Shown here: in pieces, positions 61,141-64,000 of the stretch
Layout of the letters: each line of letters starts with the position of its first letter
How positions within the stretch are numbered: position 1 is the first letter of the stretch
NCBI RefSeq assembly: GCF_900101995.1
Contig: NZ_FNAS01000008.1
Span: 22,138-86,137 of the forward strand
DNA length: 64,000 bases
Direction of reading: 5' to 3'
Origin: Riemerella columbipharyngis
GTDB lineage: Bacteria; Bacteroidota; Bacteroidia; Flavobacteriales; Weeksellaceae
The notes under the pieces: generated by a model
Seen by the model: only the letters and a program-made list of their open reading frames with translations
What the model was told of the DNA's origin: nothing
The model's database searches: none
Position numbers and translations under genes: made by a program

Positions 61141-62049
61141 TTATTCAAACCTAATACCCCCTACCACAATAGCTATCGAATAAACCTGCTCTAAAGGGAG
61201 GTCAAAAGGCTTGTAAGACTCGTTGTCTGATACGCATAGGATGCAATTTTCTACGGTACTCTGATGGATGCGCTTAATGAGAGCGCCTTGCTCTGTATTT
61301 AAAACATAGACCTTATTCCATTGGAAGAATATATCTCTTAAAAACAGCTTTTTACACGCTACAAGGTCTCCTGAGCTATATTTTGGATACATACTATTTC
61401 CTTTTATCCGTATCATGAAATCTGCTTTAAGCTCCGTAAATTCTGGGATAACATAATTGCTGGTCTCGTAGTCCATTACTTGGATTTCCCCTTCTCCAAA
61501 GCCCGCCATAGCCTCTATGGGAATAAGCGGAATACCCACTGGGCTTTCTTCTATTGTACCGCTTTTATACAGCTTAACGCCCCGCTCTACTTCTTCCTCA
61601 TTGAAAAAAGAAACATTCTCGTTTTCTATTCCATTTGATAACTTTTTTTGCACATTTGGTTTGGTAACATTTTGGTCAACATTTAAGTCAACATTTTTTT
61701 TGTTGACCTTTTCTGCACTTTTCGTTTTTTCCTCTTTTTCCGAAGTATAACCTTTTTTAAACATTTGGTTTGTTATACTTTCGGTTATACTTTGAGTTAT
61801 ACTTTTATTGTATAACTTTTTTTGCACATTTGGTTTTTTTACATCTCCCTTTCCTGATAATAAAAAATCTGCATTTAGATTTTCGCATTTTGCGTATATT
61901 AAATCAGTATCAAATGTATTTCTACTATGCCAAGAAGACATAGTTTGAGGTTTTATACCTAAAAACTTAGCAAAATCAGTATCGCTATTAAAATTATATT
62001 CCTTTTTTATCTTGTTTAATATCAATGATTTATCTATAAAATTACTCAT
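61141..62049 (-). CDS. S24-type phage repressor with N-terminal HTH
   Basis: From ATG 62049 (302 residues) the protein has an N-terminal helix-turn-helix (about 8-60) with SDTDFAKFLGIKPQTMSSWHSRN, as in Bacteroidota cI-like regulators. A long linker (about 70-165) contains repeats. The C-terminal S24 peptidase domain has the catalytic Ser219 in IKGNSMYPKYSSGD and Lys259 in GALIKRIHQ. It should be cleaved by RecA-stimulated self-proteolysis and keep the prophage silent. A start at 62091 would add 14 residues and is less likely. Confidence 0.9.
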   Translation of the reverse strand: MSNFIDKSLILNKIKKEYNFNSDTDFAKFLGIKPQTMSSWHSRNTFDTDLIYAKCENLNADFLLSGKGDVKKPNVQKKLYNKSITQSITESITNQMFKKGYTSEKEEKTKSAEKVNKKNVDLNVDQNVTKPNVQKKLSNGIENENVSFFNEEEVERGVKLYKSGTIEESPVGIPLIPIEAMAGFGEGEIQVMDYETSNYVIPEFTELKADFMIRIKGNSMYPKYSSGDLVACKKLFLRDIFFQWNKVYVLNTEQGALIKRIHQSTVENCILCVSDNESYKPFDLPLEQVYSIAIVVGGIRFE

Positions 62050-62075
62050 TTTGCATAAAATTTTATCTTTTAAAT

Positions 62076-62105
62076 TTGTATTATTACGCAATATGCGTAT
62101 ATTTG
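62076..62105 (+). promoter_or_regulatory. Rightward early promoter of the prophage
   Basis: TTG (62076-62078), a 19-base spacer and TATATTTG (62098-62105) match the Bacteroidota promoter, 23 bases before the Ner-like gene. The palindrome at 62085-62099 lies inside its spacer. Confidence 0.7.
62085..62099. promoter_or_regulatory. 15-bp palindrome, candidate repressor/Ner operator
   Basis: TACGCA-ATA-TGCGTA is a perfect inverted repeat (6+3+6 bases) between divergent repressor and early genes, located between the -33 and -7 elements. A half-related ATGCG...TTTGCAT symmetry overlaps it (62093-62108). Binding there would block the rightward promoter. Confidence 0.6.
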
Positions 62106-62128
62106 CATTATCAATTTAAAGCAAAGGT

Positions 62129-62314
62129 ATGAATAAAAAAATAACACTGGCAAAGGCTATCAAGGAAAAACATCAGACGCCTTACCAAAAGCTGGCGGAA
62201 GCCTTTAATACTTCGCCTATATATATAGGACAAATAGCACGAGGCGAAAGAATGCCTATCAGAGGCAAAGGGCTTAAAATAAAACAGGAATTAGAAAAAT
62301 TAATAAAACAATAG
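62129..62314 (+). CDS. Small HTH protein (Ner-like)
   Basis: This 61-residue basic protein has a helix-turn-helix with QKLAEAFNTSPIYIGQIARGERMP and a charged C-terminal helix. The first gene rightward of the repressor, it takes the place of Ner in Mu-like phages, a second repressor that turns down early transcription. The sequence itself does not show which of the two operators it prefers. It is followed 6 bases later by the next small gene. Confidence 0.75.
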   Translation: MNKKITLAKAIKEKHQTPYQKLAEAFNTSPIYIGQIARGERMPIRGKGLKIKQELEKLIKQ

Positions 62315-62320
62315 AAAACT

Positions 62321-62620
62321 ATGGAACTACCAAAAAGATACTTCCTAAATGATTTAAAGGAACTAAACGAGCGTTTTAAAAAGGATTTACAAGAGCTACC
62401 TCGGTCACCAAAGAAATACTCTGACTATAAGACAATATGCAGTTCCGTAGAAGTGCTGCTTGATATGGTGGTTTGTCTATCTCTACAACCCAATAGTGGA
62501 GATGTTCTTTCAAAATCCGAACTTCTAAAACATTGCACAGAGCGTCTATCTTTTTCTTACGACTCTCTATGTTCTGACCTCTCTCAGCTGCAGAAAAGTC
62601 TAAATGAATATGAACAATAG
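62321..62620 (+). CDS. Phage early protein of unknown function
   Basis: This 99-residue, mostly helical, charged protein (KRYFLNDLKELNERFKKDL at the start; two cysteines near 45 and 52) has no recognised family. Its start lies 6 bases after the Ner-like stop, which supports it as a real member of the early operon. A reverse-strand frame across it is less likely. Confidence 0.65.
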   Translation: MELPKRYFLNDLKELNERFKKDLQELPRSPKKYSDYKTICSSVEVLLDMVVCLSLQPNSGDVLSKSELLKHCTERLSFSYDSLCSDLSQLQKSLNEYEQ

Positions 62621-62661
62621 CCATAGAATATAATTTTTAAAATGACAAAAGTATAAAAAAA

Positions 62662-62841
62662 ATGAAAAAGTTTATCCACAGAATCATCTGTATCAAAACC
62701 TCCCGTGTCATTAGAATATGGAGCGAACCTCACAACTCCATAGCGATACGCTCGCTTTATATTTTTGGCTTCCGAGTGAAAGATATGGATAGCCGTATAG
62801 TTACAAGGAAAGAGCAATTAAGAGCATTTAACTATTTTTAA
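62662..62841 (+). CDS. Very short phage early protein
   Basis: An ATG at 62662 opens a 59-codon frame. It encodes a basic protein beginning MKKFIHRIICIKTS with an amphipathic central part (RSLYIFGFRVKD) and ending RAFNYF. It continues the row of closely packed rightward genes (41 bases after the previous, 10 bases before the next). I do not recognise the family. Short length makes it less certain than its neighbours. Confidence 0.5.
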   Translation: MKKFIHRIICIKTSRVIRIWSEPHNSIAIRSLYIFGFRVKDMDSRIVTRKEQLRAFNYF

Positions 62842-62851
62842 AATAAAGAAA

Positions 62852-63439
62852 ATGATTAAAAAAAACAGAAAAAAAGCTTCTCAAAAAAAGAGAAGCCGCA
62901 GACCAAACGAAATAGAGAATAGGACTATGATGGAGTTTTCCAAGGGCAAGCTTGATAATGCTCATCAGCAAATGGAAATAAAGCAAAAGGAGGATAGACT
63001 TCTTTATCAGAAAGAGCTTTGGCAAATATTGAGTGAAATTTACGATAAGAGCCTCGGTCTATCACAAACACAGTTTCATATATATCGCGCAAAAATACAA
63101 CAGTTGAATCAGCTATTTGTAGAGCCGCCATACGCAGGAGCAAGCTCTGAGGGTGATTTACCCACTTCTTTTGTTTCCGCTGAGAAGGAGATAGCGAAAT
63201 ATATCGCTGAATGTCTGCAAGGTTATCACGGACAAAAATACGATACTGAGGGTACTCTATCTCTGATACGAGATTATAAAGTTGTTCAATCTCATCCCGA
63301 GAAAAATCATAGCGTATCTCTTGAGCGGGTGCATTCGATTTTAGAAGATAATTTTCAAGACTCATCGCTATATAAATTATTGCATTTGTTACTAAACGGT
63401 AATAAAAATGCCAAAGCAAAGGTAATTACTTTTTTTTAA
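62852..63439 (+). CDS. Phage early protein of unknown function, with antisense frame
   Basis: This 195-residue protein has a very basic N-terminus (KKNRKKASQKKRSRR), a glutamine- and lysine-rich helical segment and a mixed C-terminal half. I do not recognise it. It is collinear with the other early genes and starts 10 bases after the previous stop, so I prefer it to the opposite-strand frame of up to 164 residues (from 63365 leftwards to 62925), which also has protein-like composition. Which strand is coding should be settled by homologues. Confidence 0.6.
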   Translation: MIKKNRKKASQKKRSRRPNEIENRTMMEFSKGKLDNAHQQMEIKQKEDRLLYQKELWQILSEIYDKSLGLSQTQFHIYRAKIQQLNQLFVEPPYAGASSEGDLPTSFVSAEKEIAKYIAECLQGYHGQKYDTEGTLSLIRDYKVVQSHPEKNHSVSLERVHSILEDNFQDSSLYKLLHLLLNGNKNAKAKVITFF

Positions 63440-63575
63440 ATGTATATCACTATAATTTTTGATTAGACACCACAAATGTAGTGATTTCTCCCGAAAAGCA
63501 TACACCGTGAGGCAGGTACACGGCGGGAACAAAAGGCGAGAGGCTCGCCACCCAATTTTAAATAAGCAATAAAAA
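63440..63575. other. Structured leader before the transposase-position gene
   Basis: The 136-base gap is unusually rich in hairpins: GGCGAG (63535-63540) pairs with CTCGCC (63544-63549) over a 3-base loop, and CCGTG (63505-63509) pairs with CACGG (63519-63523). I see no promoter on the plus strand. It may be a transcript leader or end-binding region for the transposase. Confidence 0.4.
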
Positions 63576-64000
63576 ATGAAATTGCAACCCACAGACATCA
63601 TCACCAGAAAAACCGACGGCACGGAGACTTTGTGGCTCTCCCAGCGCCTCGTGATGGAGGTCTGTGGGATTAGCGAGGAATATTTAAAGTTTATCAGAAA
63701 TAAATACAAATCCTCCGTTCCCTCCTGCTACCAAAACAGGGAAACGCTGCCTGCTACGGGTAAGGCGTGGCGGTGGGCGAAAATAAATAATGCTTTTTAT
63801 TATGATTTGGCTTTTATTCCGAATAGGAAACCGGCTTACTACCGTTCTTTGTTTGGGGATGCAGAAGCTCTGCGCGAGCTTTGGGAGAAAACGATAAGCC
63901 ACAATGCCACCACTGAGCTGGAGCTAAGATTTAAACGCCATTTAAAGGCAAATTACAGACACTTTATAGAGCATTATACCGATGCTAATGAGGTGCAGCG
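63576..64000 (+). CDS. Gene in the position of the Mu-type transposase (partial)
   Basis: The frame opening at ATG 63576 is still open at the window edge (at least 141 codons). It begins MKLQPTDIITRKTDG and continues with WLSQRLVMEVCGISEEYLKFIRN, a winged-helix-like DNA-binding pattern. Basic and aromatic segments such as GKAWRWAKINNAFYYDLAFIPNRKPAYY follow. The location and an N-terminal DNA-binding appearance suggest MuA-like transposase or a related DDE recombinase; the catalytic DDE part is beyond the window, so this is inference. Confidence 0.6.
   Translation, partial: MKLQPTDIITRKTDGTETLWLSQRLVMEVCGISEEYLKFIRNKYKSSVPSCYQNRETLPATGKAWRWAKINNAFYYDLAFIPNRKPAYYRSLFGDAEALRELWEKTISHNATTELELRFKRHLKANYRHFIEHYTDANEVQ

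Larger units (their letters stand above)
60940..64000 (+). mobile_element. Left part of a putative Mu-like transposable prophage
   Basis: A leftward S24/LexA-type repressor, a palindrome-bearing early promoter, a small Ner-like HTH gene, several short rightward genes of unknown function and a large gene running off the window follow in the order c-ner-...-A of phage Mu. No tyrosine integrase is present. Codons and GC of the last gene rise towards the edge. The right part, with Mu B, lysis and head genes, would lie outside the window; without it the call remains an inference. Confidence 0.6.

Overview
The window is about 64 kb of an AT-rich (roughly 37% GC by eye) chromosome of a member of the Bacteroidota, most likely a flavobacterium of the Chryseobacterium/Riemerella/Elizabethkingia type. 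The evidence is the gene set (PorV/PorQ-type outer-membrane protein, DUF6089, DUF3127, LuxC-type acyl-CoA reductase next to a ferredoxin, paired OmpH/Skp genes behind bamA) and the promoters, which repeatedly fit the Bacteroidota pattern TTG-N17-23-TAnnTTTG rather than the E. coli sigma-70 pattern. I cannot name the species. I saw no tRNA, rRNA or CRISPR array.

Layout. 1-14.4 kb: housekeeping and envelope genes (META lipoprotein, folA, lemA with two TPM-domain genes, a TRIC-like channel, ung, a stand-alone RapZ C-terminal domain, prfA, surE, a Tsp-type protease, an MscS channel, TauE/SafE with DUF1634, a receiver-AAA+ regulator, tpx, sufT). 14.4-20.8 kb: HMG-CoA lyase, then the outer-membrane assembly operon DUF6089-uppS-bamA-ompH-ompH, whose promoter overlaps a perfect inverted repeat. 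20.8-28 kb: acyl-CoA reductase and ferredoxin, an OB-fold-like DUF3127 protein, a persulfide-dioxygenase/rhodanese fusion, an ABC ATPase and the ppx-ppk polyphosphate pair. 28-36.4 kb: DMT exporter, PorV/PorQ protein, an AraC regulator beside an RclC-like membrane protein, pncB, rmuC, a frameshifted very AT-rich acyltransferase and a SIMPL protein. 36.4-50.3 kb: guaB, msrA, ROK kinase, rocD, a thioredoxin-like lipoprotein, rnhA, dnaB, a Cys/Lys-rich exported protein, an rRNA methyltransferase, a glycosyltransferase, a barstar-like gene pair, ald, tsaE, a dCMP deaminase and xerD.

50.7-55.9 kb is a visibly more GC-rich four-gene block: exported ankyrin protein, DUF2271 protein, PepSY/flavodoxin-reductase fusion and ApbE. 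Its logic is extracytosolic flavinylation: the fusion would carry electrons from cytoplasmic NAD(P)H across the inner membrane, and ApbE would attach FMN to the DUF2271 protein at its DAITGAS motif (candidate Ser92). Directly downstream, in what first looks like empty DNA, lies the corpse of a Vsr-type DNA mismatch endonuclease with several in-frame stops. 56.5-60.7 kb holds a NifU-like/Mrp Fe-S pair, a sodium:solute symporter and a YpdA-like flavoprotein.

60.7-64 kb: an Imm42-like immunity remnant is followed by what looks like the left end of a Mu-like transposable prophage: a leftward S24-type repressor, a 15-bp palindrome inside the rightward early promoter, a Ner-like small HTH protein, several small unknown genes, and a gene running off the window in the position of the transposase.
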